From contig NZ_CP109444.1 of the NCBI RefSeq assembly GCF_036227225.1, forward strand, positions 10,583,501 to 10,647,500: 64,000 bases of DNA, read 5' to 3'. Positions 1 to 7,915 of this stretch are shown piece after piece; position 1 is the stretch's first letter, and each line of letters starts with the position of its first letter. The notes under the pieces were generated by a model. It was not told the DNA's origin. It saw nothing but the letters and a program-made list of their open reading frames with translations, and did no database searches. Origin of the DNA: Streptomyces sp. NBC_01478 (GTDB lineage: Bacteria > Actinomycetota > Actinomycetes > Streptomycetales > Streptomycetaceae). A program made the translations under genes and the position numbers.

Positions 1-1
1 G

Positions 2-256
2 GACACCATGTCGAAGGTGGGGGCCAACAACCTCTCCAAGATGGAGCACTTCGACTCGCCGGTCTACAGCGGCGACATGCTGTTCTTCAACGCGAAGCTG
101 GACAAGGACGAAGAGGGGTCGTGGGCTCCGCACTGGCCGCCGCACGTCCTCGGCTCCATCGAGGAGTACGACGTGGACGCCACCCACCACGACCTGCACA
201 TGCCGAAACCCGCGGGCCAGATCATGAAGGTCATCGCCCGCAGGCTGGCGCGGTGA
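2..256 (+). CDS. C-terminal end of an NRPS (terminal thioesterase domain), 5' truncated by the window
   Basis: The frame is open from the first bases of the window, so this is the 3' end of a longer gene. The 85 visible residues match the last part of an NRPS-terminal type I thioesterase: a strand ending GDMLFF, a W-x-P-H-V-x-G segment, then VDATHHDLHMP, where the catalytic His of the alpha/beta-hydrolase fold is expected, and a final helix. Such a domain releases or macrocyclises the finished peptide, so this is probably the last module of the main assembly line, most of which lies to the left. The stop codon overlaps the GTG start of the next gene (GTGA), suggesting translational coupling. 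The internal ATG at 8 is not a start. Confidence 0.8.
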   Translation, partial: DTMSKVGANNLSKMEHFDSPVYSGDMLFFNAKLDKDEEGSWAPHWPPHVLGSIEEYDVDATHHDLHMPKPAGQIMKVIARRLAR

Positions 257-1032
257 CGGGGGCGGCCGCCGTGTCCCGCCCCGGCATGTCTTCGCAAGAC
301 CGCGAGCGGCCCGCACTGCTGTGCGTCCCGTTCGCGGGAGCGGGGCCCTCGTTCTTCCACCCGTGGCGGGCGCTGTCCGCCGGCCGCTGGCGGCTGGTCC
401 CGGTCGAACTTCCCGGCCGGGAGCGGCGGATCATGGAGACGCCGTACCGAAATGTCGTCGAAGCGGCCAAGAACTCCGTCGACGACGTGGTCGCGGACCT
501 CGGCGAAGGGACCCGGACCGTGCTGTTCGGGCACAGCCTAGGCGCCGTGCTCGCGTACGAGCTGGTGCATCTGCTGAGCACGCGCGACGTGCGAATCGAC
601 CGGCTGGTTGTCAGCGGCTCGCCGGGACCGTGGACCCAACGGGAGCGGCGGGCCACCGGACTTCCGGACGAGGAGTTCCTCGCCCGGGTCGAGGAGTTCG
701 CGGGATTCAGACACGAGGCCCTCGATCACCCGGAGATGCGTGAACTGATTCTGCCCGTGCTGCAGGCCGACTGCGAAATGCACGAGAACTACGTTCCGAG
801 CACCGACGAAAGGGTGTCGGTGCCGATCTGCTCGATCCGAGGCGGCTCCGACGGCCTGGTCGGCGCGGAGCAGGCGCAGGAATGGCGGAGCGCGACCACG
901 GGTGACTTCAGCTATACGGAGTTCCCGGGCGATCACATGTACCTCGTCGATCACGCCCGGGAGGTACTGGACCTGATCGAGGCGGAATCCGCCTTCGGTC
1001 GCGGACGTCAAGGAGACGACGAACATGGCTGA
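253..1032 (+). CDS. Type II thioesterase (GrsT/LgrE-like alpha/beta hydrolase)
   Basis: A 259-residue stand-alone editing thioesterase that would hydrolyse misprimed or stalled acyl groups from carrier proteins of the assembly line. The N-terminus has the family opening LLCVPFAGAGPSFFHPW. The nucleophile motif is GHSLG with Ser at about residue 95. An Asp in the GGSDGLV segment and His at about 228 in GDHMYL complete the triad. GTG at 253 is chosen because it overlaps the upstream NRPS stop and brings the protein to the usual length of about 250 residues; longer in-frame starts would run inside the NRPS gene. Its 3' end overlaps the next gene by 8 nt. It is one of three complete type II thioesterases in the window. 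Confidence 0.9.
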   Translation: MTGAAAVSRPGMSSQDRERPALLCVPFAGAGPSFFHPWRALSAGRWRLVPVELPGRERRIMETPYRNVVEAAKNSVDDVVADLGEGTRTVLFGHSLGAVLAYELVHLLSTRDVRIDRLVVSGSPGPWTQRERRATGLPDEEFLARVEEFAGFRHEALDHPEMRELILPVLQADCEMHENYVPSTDERVSVPICSIRGGSDGLVGAEQAQEWRSATTGDFSYTEFPGDHMYLVDHAREVLDLIEAESAFGRGRQGDDEHG

Positions 1033-2257
1033 ACCAATCGTTAGCCTGCTGAACCCCGAATTCGAGGACGACCCCGTCGGCGCCTTCGGGCGCCTGCGGG
1101 AGCAGGGCCCGCTCGTCCGTATCGGATTTCCCGGCGGGCCGCCGGTCTGGCTGATCACGCGCAGTGAAGAGTTCAAGGCGGCGTGGAGCGACCCGCGGCT
1201 CGTGACGAACATCAGCAATGTGCCGGGCCAAGAGGGGCCGAGCATCGCGGACCAGGCGCTCGCGTCGCTCGACGTGCCGGACGAGCTCCTGCGCTACTTC
1301 ACCTCCAACCTGATGCTCCAGGACGGTCCGGTCCATTCGCGGCTGCGTCGCCTCGTGGCGCCCGCGTTCTCCGTCCGGCGCATCAAGGCATTGCGGCCGC
1401 GCATCGAGGAGGTCTCGGCCCGGCTCCTCGACGCCTTCGCCAAGAAGGGGTCGGGAGACCTCCTCCGGGAGTACGCCACTCCGTTGACCGGTGCCGTCAT
1501 CTGCGAACTGGTCGGCATCGACGAGGAGGACCAGCCGCAGATACGGCAGTGGATGGACGAGTACGCCAACATCGACCGCGACTTCACCACGAGCGCCCTG
1601 AGCCTGTTCGACTACACCAAGAAGCTCATCGAGCGACGCAGGGCCGAGCCCGCGGACGACATGATCTCCACCCTGGTGCAGACGATGGACGAGGACGGTG
1701 ACCGCCTCAGTGAGGACGAGATCATCTCGATGGTGGGTGTACTCGTCAACGGCGGATATCACTCCACGGCTCACTTCATCCCCAACGCGGTTCTCACACT
1801 CCTCGACAATCCGGATCAGCTGGCGCTGTTGCGCGCGAGGCCGGAGGCACTGCCGCACGCCATCAACGAGTTGATGCGGATCGCGAACCCCATCCCGAGC
1901 GCCGGACCGCGGTACGCGAGCGAGGACATGGAGGTCGCCGGCGTCCCGATCTGTAAGGGGGACGCTGTGACGGGTTCCCTCCAGTCCGTCAACTACGACC
2001 CGCGTGTCTTCGCCGCGCCCGAACGGTGCCAGGTGGACCGGGTGTTGAAGCGTGGGGAGGGCCACCTCGCCTTCGGTGCCGGCCCGCACCGCTGCATCGG
2101 CGCGGCGCTCGCCGAACTGGAGGGCGAGATAGCCATCGACCACCTCTTCCTCAAGCACGACACTCTGGAACTCGCGGTAGCGAGCCGTGAGTTGAGGTAC
2201 CGCGAGCTCATCCCCGGCGGTGCTCGGCTGTTCTCCAAGTTTCCAGTGCGCTTGTGA
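1025..2257 (+). CDS. Cytochrome P450 with atypical I-helix
   Basis: A 410-residue bacterial class I P450. The heme loop FGAGPHRCIG places the thiolate Cys at residue 357, and the K-helix ExxR is ELMR. The I-helix reads G-G-Y-H-S-T at residues 243-248, where most P450s have A-G-x-(D/E)-T-T. The acidic residue is therefore His and the oxygen-activating Thr is Ser, an uncommon combination that may reflect an unusual substrate or oxidation. The gene starts 8 nt inside the thioesterase gene and ends at a strong terminator, so NRPS, thioesterase and P450 are probably cotranscribed. It probably oxidises an amino-acid residue or the polyketide chain of the product; which one cannot be read from the sequence. 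Confidence 0.9.
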   Translation: MAEPIVSLLNPEFEDDPVGAFGRLREQGPLVRIGFPGGPPVWLITRSEEFKAAWSDPRLVTNISNVPGQEGPSIADQALASLDVPDELLRYFTSNLMLQDGPVHSRLRRLVAPAFSVRRIKALRPRIEEVSARLLDAFAKKGSGDLLREYATPLTGAVICELVGIDEEDQPQIRQWMDEYANIDRDFTTSALSLFDYTKKLIERRRAEPADDMISTLVQTMDEDGDRLSEDEIISMVGVLVNGGYHSTAHFIPNAVLTLLDNPDQLALLRARPEALPHAINELMRIANPIPSAGPRYASEDMEVAGVPICKGDAVTGSLQSVNYDPRVFAAPERCQVDRVLKRGEGHLAFGAGPHRCIGAALAELEGEIAIDHLFLKHDTLELAVASRELRYRELIPGGARLFSKFPVRL

Positions 2258-2272
2258 TGACCGGACCCGGCG

Positions 2273-2322
2273 ACGCATACGGGCGCCCCCGAACCATCGT
2301 GTTCGGGGGCGCCCGTATGCGT
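2273..2322. terminator. Long bidirectional hairpin terminator
   Basis: A perfect inverted repeat: 22-nt arms at 2273-2294 and 2301-2322 around a 6-nt loop. It lies between the convergent P450 gene (ends 2257) and PhyH-type gene (ends 2348), so it can serve both strands. Confidence 0.85.
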
Positions 2323-2347
2323 ACGAGGCGTTCAACGCCCTGCCGTA

Positions 2348-3274
2348 TCAGCGTTTCACGGTGCCTTCGCGCAGACGGTCGATCATGTACCGAGTGGTCT
2401 CGATCGGGGTCTCGTCGGGAAGGTCCCGTGAACGCGGCGGCAGCGCCTCGTTGAGCCGGGCCACTTTGTCGCCCCACTCGCCCTGTCCGGCGAAGGGAAT
2501 CGTCTCGCCGTCCAGGTAAGCGGGGAACGGGCGGTAGCTGTTGAGGCTGTTGGTGTCGGCTCCGCGTACGAGCAGTGGGTCGAGGTACAGCCCTTCACTG
2601 TGGAGCCGCGTGGCCGTCGAGATGTAGCCGATGTCGAGGCCGCACCGTCGCTTGGCGGAGGTGTTCGCCTTCGAGCAGTGCAGCAGATGGGGATGGTGGA
2701 TCGAGACGTCGCCCGGCTGGAGTTCAATGGCCACGATTCCGCGCTTCTCCACCCACTCCTGCACCAGGGTTTCGTCGGCGGCGGAGAACAGCATGTTGGG
2801 CTCGTCCGTGCGAACCGACGGTTTGTGCAGTGGCAGTTCGTGACTACCGGGGATCATCCGCAGGCAGCCGTTCTCCGCGGTGCTCTCGTCGACGGCCAGC
2901 CACACCGTGAGCGCTTCCATCGGGCTCAGGGTCCAGTACGCGCCGTCCTGGTGCCACAGCACGGGCTGTCCGTCGTACGGGGGCTTGCAGATGTAGTGAG
3001 CTGTGAAGCACGCCACGTCAGGGCCGAGGAAGAACTCAGCGACGTCCACCAGACGGGGTTCGGAGACCAGGCGTGCCCAGAAGGCGTCGTTGCGGATCAG
3101 AGGGTGGTGGAAGTGTTCGGGGCGCAGATCCGGATACTTGCGGGTAAGCCAGTCAACGTGGCTACGCGCCTCGGCCACGAGATCCGATGGCACGACGTTG
3201 CGGATGATGGAGAAACCCTGCTCGGCGTATTCCGCCGCAGCCTTCTCCAGAACGCCATCGCCAAATGTGTTCAT
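2348..3274 (-). CDS. PhyH-family Fe(II)/2-oxoglutarate dioxygenase
   Basis: A 308-residue phytanoyl-CoA-dioxygenase-like enzyme. The iron ligands are visible as H-x-D in LWHQDGAYW and a distal His in the HHPHLLHC segment, with a following Arg-rich stretch for 2-oxoglutarate. Secondary-metabolite members hydroxylate free or carrier-bound amino acids, or polyketide intermediates; here a building block or tailoring step of the peptide is likely. The ATG at 3274 has a good AAGGAG site 7 nt upstream. The frame stays open for a further 70 codons to an ATG at 3484 with GC-rich third positions, so a longer product is possible. The promoter probably lies in the region of the two palindromes at 3708 and 3782. 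Convergent with the P450 gene. Confidence 0.85.
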   Translation of the reverse strand: MNTFGDGVLEKAAAEYAEQGFSIIRNVVPSDLVAEARSHVDWLTRKYPDLRPEHFHHPLIRNDAFWARLVSEPRLVDVAEFFLGPDVACFTAHYICKPPYDGQPVLWHQDGAYWTLSPMEALTVWLAVDESTAENGCLRMIPGSHELPLHKPSVRTDEPNMLFSAADETLVQEWVEKRGIVAIELQPGDVSIHHPHLLHCSKANTSAKRRCGLDIGYISTATRLHSEGLYLDPLLVRGADTNSLNSYRPFPAYLDGETIPFAGQGEWGDKVARLNEALPPRSRDLPDETPIETTRYMIDRLREGTVKR

Positions 3275-3707
3275 GCGTCGGCTCCTTCTCAGGTCTGCCA
3301 GGTGCTTGCCGTGCGGAACGAGTTCGTGGAGCCGCCACGGCGTACCGTCTGCCAGCTCCTGGAGTTCGGCGTCGGACACAACACGATTCCAGTGGCACGT
3401 CTGCGTGTAGAAGCGACGCTCACGCCCAACAGCGAGCCGCAGGGCCGGGCCGCCGGCCAACCACACCAGCGCGGCCTGGGCCATTTACATTTCCATAGTT
3501 CCTCGGCAGTTGAATACTCTGCCCGTTCGGCAGGGGAGGTGTCAATCGTCATCTGCCCGGCATATCCGCGTCCACCTGTCGATCTCCAAAAGCCACTAAC
3601 GCTTGTCGGCGAAGCGAATAACCGGACTATAATTGGCTCTTGTGTGCTTCGATCCGGCCATGCCATTCCCGTGGTCGGGCACCGGCACCCGTTCGGACGT
3701 CACCCCC

Positions 3708-3725
3708 TGTCCCGCCGGCGAGACA
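3708..3725. promoter_or_regulatory. Palindromic operator, copy 1
   Basis: TGTCCCGCCGGCGAGACA, 18 bp, one mismatch from a perfect palindrome. One of eight copies at the heads of cluster transcription units. It lies between divergent genes, 404 bp (from its centre) before the amidinohydrolase start and about 440 bp before the PhyH start. Confidence 0.75.
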
Positions 3726-3781
3726 ACCCCAGTCGTCGACTATCCATGACTGGCACCAACATGAACGCGGAGAAAGTCAGT

Positions 3782-3799
3782 TGTCCTGCTGACGGGACA
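3782..3799. promoter_or_regulatory. Palindromic operator, copy 2
   Basis: TGTCCTGCTGACGGGACA, same 18-bp architecture as copy 1 and 74 bp (about seven helical turns) from it. This is the only promoter region in the window with two copies. Confidence 0.7.
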
Positions 3800-4119
3800 C
3801 CCACGGCTGCGTTTCGGCGGACACGCTGTAGACCGCCTCGGTAGCGGGATGGCAATGGACCTTTTCGATTTACACTCCTGTGAGCAGCGGCCCGGCCTGA
3901 TAACGGCATGGATCAAGCAAGCGAATGCGATGAGCCGGAACGGACTGTTGCGGCTGCGCCGGATCGAGCCGGCCCGCGGGCCGACATGTCACGCGCGTGC
4001 TGTACGGCGACGGCCGACCCGCGCTCTCCGGTAGCTCGAATAGGCGGCCGGATGCGGTCCGCGGGACTCCGGAGTCGGTTTCAGAATTCTCGATGTTCAT
4101 CCTGCCGAAGGGAGCCAAG

Positions 4120-4962
4120 GTGACGGAAACGCAGTCGGAACGGACCGCGCTCGATCAGCGAAAGGCATTGACCCGGCACTATCTCATGTGCCGCCCCAGG
4201 TACTTCGACGTCACCTATTCGATCAATGCGTGGATGGACCCGGATCGCCCCACATCGACGCAGACCGGACTGGCCCAGTGGAAAAGGCTGTTCGATATCC
4301 TCGTCGGTCTGGGTCACGATGTACGGCTGATCGAGCCGGCACCGGGCCTTCCTGACATGGTCTTCGCCGCCAACGGGGCTCTTGTGGTGGACGGCAAGGC
4401 GCTCGTCGCGCGCTTCCGGCATCCTCAGCGCAGGGACGAGTCCGCGGCCTACCTGGAGTGGTTCAGCCGCGGTAGCTGGTCAGAGGTACGGCAGGCAGAG
4501 TACGTCAACGAGGGGGAGGGGGATTTTCTCTTCACAGGCGCGGAGATCCTGGCCGGCACCGGATTCCGCTCGGAATCGCGAGCTCATGACGAGGTGCGCG
4601 AGTTCTTCGAGCGTCCCGTGATCAGTCTGACCCTCGTCGATCCCCGGTTCTACCACCTCGATACGGCTCTGGCGGTGCTTGAGGACGGCGAAGTCATGTA
4701 CTACCCGGGGGCGTTCTCCCCGCAGAGCCGGGCAGTGCTGGCCGAGCGATTCCCGGACGCGATCCTCGCCGAGGAAGCTGACGCCGCCGTGTTCGGCCTC
4801 AACGCGCTGTCCGACGGCCGCAACGTCGTACTGCCCCGGGGAGCCACCGGCATCGCGGGGCAGCTGCGCGAGCGTGGCTACCATCCCATCGGTGCCGATC
4901 TTACGGAGCTGTTGAAGGCCGGAGGCAGCGTCAAGTGCTGCACGCTTGAACTCCGGGAATGA
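4120..4962 (+). CDS. DDAH-like amidinohydrolase (dimethylargininase / arginine-deiminase superfamily)
   Basis: A 280-residue member of the guanidino-group-modifying superfamily. Known members convert (methylated) arginine to citrulline. The expected catalytic His is in FYHLDTAL (residue 179) and the nucleophilic Cys is one of the pair in SVKCCTLE (273/274) near the C-terminus; the MVFAANG stretch near residue 80 is also typical. GTG at 4120 is preferred because GAAGGGAG sits 5 nt upstream; an in-frame ATG at 4093 lacks a comparable site. Here it stands alone behind two palindromic operators, so a cluster role is likely, perhaps in arginine/ornithine supply for piperazate or in modifying a guanidino building block; that role is inference. 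A hairpin terminator follows. Confidence 0.8.
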   Translation: MTETQSERTALDQRKALTRHYLMCRPRYFDVTYSINAWMDPDRPTSTQTGLAQWKRLFDILVGLGHDVRLIEPAPGLPDMVFAANGALVVDGKALVARFRHPQRRDESAAYLEWFSRGSWSEVRQAEYVNEGEGDFLFTGAEILAGTGFRSESRAHDEVREFFERPVISLTLVDPRFYHLDTALAVLEDGEVMYYPGAFSPQSRAVLAERFPDAILAEEADAAVFGLNALSDGRNVVLPRGATGIAGQLRERGYHPIGADLTELLKAGGSVKCCTLELRE

Positions 4963-5004
4963 GTCCCGGAGTCGGGCAAGTGCCGGCCGGGTTACGGTCG
5001 GCAC
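4951..5004 (+). terminator. Double hairpin after the amidinohydrolase gene
   Basis: Two stem-loops in a row: 8-nt arms at 4951-4958 and 4964-4971, with the stop codon in the loop, then 10-nt arms with one G-T pair at 4980-4989 and 4995-5004, followed by a pyrimidine-rich run. Probably a rho-independent terminator. Confidence 0.7.
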
Positions 5005-5828
5005 CTTCCGTTTTCCGTGGTCGTATGTTCCGCGCAGTGTGAGCTGGTCGTAGAACTTCGCTTTGTGCGGGGGCAGTTGGGCGCAGTAGCGTCAGCGGGC
5101 TGCCGAGCGCTTCAGCTGGTGGGACCCCGCACACTGTGGCTGCGGCTTGAGGATCCATGTCGAGCGGTGTTCACTCGTGGGTCGCGATCAGGCCGCGTCT
5201 GTTCTGCCGCGGTGGGGGAGTGCTCGATTTGGTCAGGATTGAACCCACCTGGCATCTGCGGTGAACCCGGGAGGCTGCGCTCGGCAACTCCCACTACCGG
5301 AGAGCCGGCGTCGAAACGGGCCTCCTTCGCCTGCGCGTCGACCGAGACGAGGGCGGGATCGGCTGTACCGGCTGTTGGACCGTCGCCGCGATGTTGGGCG
5401 CCCTCAGCACCGACGACTACGTCAACCCCGCCGTCGACGTGTGCCGCGAACTGGACATCCGGTGCGCTGGAGGCCACTGATCCTCTGAGCTGCGGTGCTG
5501 GTGGGGAACCACGCCATGAGCGGCTTTGAGCACGGGCTGGCAATCCGTCAGCAAGCAGGCGTTGACCTGACCCGGATGCAGTGTCGAGAAGCCTCGCAGT
5601 TCTGCCCGACCGGGCTGTTGGGTACGTGGCCCTGGGGCTGATAGCCGTGCAGACCGAGCCCTCCGTCCGGCCCGAAGGCGGAGTCCTACGAGTGTGGTCG
5701 TGCCTCCGCGCAGCGATACGTCAGACGCGCCCTGGCTGCCTGCTATAAGGACCGGCACAGAACCGACAGCCGCTACACATGAATTGATATGCAGGAGGGC
5801 GCCACACCTACGACATCGTCTGCGCGAC
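5005..5828. other. No confident gene
   Basis: About 0.8 kb between the amidinohydrolase terminator and the 3' end of the methyltransferase. Short open frames occur on both strands (for example about 5281-5480 plus), but none has consistent codon bias, a good ribosome site or a recognisable family. It may be decayed coding sequence. Confidence 0.5.
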
Positions 5829-6566
5829 TCAGCTCGCCTTGGGCGCAGAGTCCAGCAGCACTGCAACGGACAGATAGCTCGATGCGAAAGAGAAGTAACG
5901 GAACTCGATGTCGAACGCGTCGACGAACTCGGTGAAGGCGCGGTACTCGTGCTGACGCCAGCCTGGGTAGTTGAGGAACTCGTCGAAAACGATGATCGAA
6001 CCCGCCCGCAGCCGTGGGGCAAGTCCGAACAGTACTGTGCGCGCGCTGGAGTACAGGTCCGAGTCAATGTGCAGGAGGGCAACCGGAGCGTCGGTGCCGG
6101 CCAGGTACTTCGGCAGCGTGTCCTCGAACAGGCCGATGTGCAGCTTCGTATTCGACGGAAGGCCGGTCGGTATCCTCCCCTGAGTGCTGTACGTGCCGCT
6201 TGGACTGTCGTGGGTCCAGTCCTCGGGCAGCCCCTTGAACGAGTCGAAACCGTGCACAGTGAGATCCTGGAATTCGTCACAGAGGATGGCCAAGGTCTGC
6301 CCATCCATAACACCGAACTCGAGTACGTCGCCGTCCATCTTCACCGAGCAGCAGGCGTGCCGAAGGAGATTCTCCCGCCCTCCAAGGTTCTGTGCCGACG
6401 CGAAATTCTCTTCCAGGAAGCGGGCGGCGTCTACTACTGACACGATTTTCGCCATTCGAGCGTAGTCGGTCAGCAGGCTTGTGATGTCCGTGCCACGAAG
6501 GTCTGGTAGCAGGCCACTGAGCTCTGGTAGCACTGGTAGCAGCCCTTTTGTAACATCGTTGTCCAT
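5829..6566 (-). CDS. TylF/MycF-family SAM-dependent O-methyltransferase
   Basis: A 245-residue class I methyltransferase of the macrocin O-methyltransferase type. The SAM-binding loop is seen in DVLEFGVMDGQTL, followed by GFDSFKGLPEDW. The HIDSDLYSS segment carries the acidic residues that bind Mg2+ in TylF/MycF. These enzymes normally methylate a hydroxyl, so an O-methylated residue in the peptide is one possibility; the substrate cannot be told from sequence. The ATG at 6566 has GAGGAGG directly upstream; a longer frame to 6635 has no such site. A palindromic operator lies about 260 bp upstream (6828-6845), tying it to the cluster regulon. Confidence 0.85.
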   Translation of the reverse strand: MDNDVTKGLLPVLPELSGLLPDLRGTDITSLLTDYARMAKIVSVVDAARFLEENFASAQNLGGRENLLRHACCSVKMDGDVLEFGVMDGQTLAILCDEFQDLTVHGFDSFKGLPEDWTHDSPSGTYSTQGRIPTGLPSNTKLHIGLFEDTLPKYLAGTDAPVALLHIDSDLYSSARTVLFGLAPRLRAGSIIVFDEFLNYPGWRQHEYRAFTEFVDAFDIEFRYFSFASSYLSVAVLLDSAPKAS

Positions 6567-7123
6567 GTTCCTCCTCGACTCGATTCGCTGAATAAGACCG
6601 TACCGATGGCCGTTCCGCGTGACAACGGTGAGCAAGTAATGGTTCGTACTCGAAAGAAATATCCGTCATTGTCAACCACTCTCGCGTCGGAGTAGCCGAA
6701 AATAGCTGCGAGAATTTTACTGGCCGTCAGGAGATTCTTGAGCGTCTGCGGCACAGTAAGTCCGCATGCCTGCGTGCCGGTCAAGTCAACGCCAGGGCCG
6801 GGACGCCAAGCCGCTGTCGAACGTGCCCGTCCCGTCGGCGGGACACTCTTACGCGATCCTGCGCTGCCCATGGACGCGTTTCCGCCCAGCGCGGCGGCAC
6901 CTTCCGCTCTCGGCGTGCGGTGTTTGGACACAAGGTTCTCTCCCGGTAGGAGGCCCTGCGTGGATTCGGTCCTTTCACGTGGCGCGTGTACGAGACCAAC
7001 CGAGGATGAAGGATGGGATTCCAGCCAAGAACGCCGATGGGGCGGCGTATGCCGACGCGGTGTCGGAGTACGCCGCCCTGGGGCGGGACGAGTTGCGCGA
7101 GGTGGCCCGTACGCTCGGGTTTC
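6567..7123. other. Upstream region of the methyltransferase; one doubtful small ORF
   Basis: Holds the operator at 6828-6845. A 45-codon frame at 7006-7143 (plus) with a weak GAGG site encodes a short acidic helical peptide (EYAALGRDELREVARTLGF). It overlaps the end of the ABC permease gene and may be the remnant of a larger gene. Nothing else is recognised. Confidence 0.4.
6828..6845. promoter_or_regulatory. Palindromic operator, copy 3
   Basis: CGTCCCGTCGGCGGGACA, about 270 bp from the methyltransferase start on the minus strand. No other gene starts nearby, so the methyltransferase is the likely target. Confidence 0.7.
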
Positions 7124-7915
7124 CTACTTCGGGTCGCGGTTGAACTGTGACTGCGACCAGCGGTAGCCGAGGGCTGACAGGCCGACGCACCAGGCGATGG
7201 CGATCCACCAGTTGTTGCCGATCTCGGTGCCGAGCAGCAGGCCGCGCAGGGTCTCGATGGCCGGCGTGAACGGCTGGTACTCGGCGATCGGCTGGAACCA
7301 GCCCGGCATCGTGTCGGCCGGGATGAAGGCGCTGGAGATGAGGGGGAGGAGGATCAGCGGCATGGCCATGTTGCTGGCCGCCTCGGCGTTCGGGCTGGCC
7401 ATGCCCATCCCGACCGCGATCCAGGTGAGCGCCAGGGAGAACAGGGCGAGCAGCCCGAACGCTGCGATCCACTCCAGGACCGTCGCATCCGTGGACCGGA
7501 AGCCGATGGCCACGGCGACGGCGCCGACGAGGACCAGGCTGGCGAGCACCTGCAGCACACTGCCGACGACGTGCCCGATGATCACGGAGCCGCGGTGGAT
7601 CGCCATCGTACGGAAGCGGGCGATGACACCCTCGGACATGTCGGTGGCGACGGACACCGCGGCCCCGATCACGGTGCTTCCGATGGTCATCATCAGGATG
7701 CCGGGGACGATGTAGGCGATGTAGTCGGAGCGATCGGCGCCGCCGCCACCGATGCCGGCGCTCATCACATCGCCGAAGATGTAGACGAAGAGCAGCAGCA
7801 GCATGATCGGCGTGAGCAGCAGGTTCAGGGTGAGGGACGGATAGCGGCGCGCGTGCAGCAGATTGCGGCGCAGCATCGTGTTCGAGTCGCGTACGGCGAG
7901 GCTGAGGGCGCTCAT
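7124..7915 (-). CDS. ABC-2 type transporter permease (DrrB-like)
   Basis: A 263-residue integral membrane protein with about six hydrophobic segments (for example LLLTPIMLLLLFVYIFG near residue 35 and LLALFSLALTWIAVGM in the middle) and the DrrB-type layout of daunorubicin/multidrug exporters. Its ATG overlaps the stop of the ATPase gene (ATGA at 7912-7915), so the two are translationally coupled and form one exporter. It could export the cluster's product and give self-protection. The same gene set with DUF4097 and an RHH protein is also, from memory, common elsewhere in Streptomyces genomes, so a link to this cluster is plausible rather than shown. No palindromic operator precedes this operon. 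Confidence 0.88.
   Translation of the reverse strand: MSALSLAVRDSNTMLRRNLLHARRYPSLTLNLLLTPIMLLLLFVYIFGDVMSAGIGGGGADRSDYIAYIVPGILMMTIGSTVIGAAVSVATDMSEGVIARFRTMAIHRGSVIIGHVVGSVLQVLASLVLVGAVAVAIGFRSTDATVLEWIAAFGLLALFSLALTWIAVGMGMASPNAEAASNMAMPLILLPLISSAFIPADTMPGWFQPIAEYQPFTPAIETLRGLLLGTEIGNNWWIAIAWCVGLSALGYRWSQSQFNRDPK

Larger units (their letters stand above)
3275..4119. other. Divergent regulatory region without a confident gene
   Basis: This stretch separates the PhyH-type gene (minus) from the amidinohydrolase gene (plus). Positions 3275-3484 hold the in-frame upstream extension of the PhyH gene. At 3485-3496 (minus strand) there is a three-codon frame, ATG GAA ATG TAA, behind a good GAGGA site, ending against the ATG at 3484. 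The rest has irregular codon use; its recognisable content is the two palindromic operators. Confidence 0.5.

Noticed and set aside
908..2335. 475-codon open frame antisense to the P450
   Set aside because: It is the reverse shadow of a high-GC gene; no family motif, and the plus-strand P450 is unambiguous.
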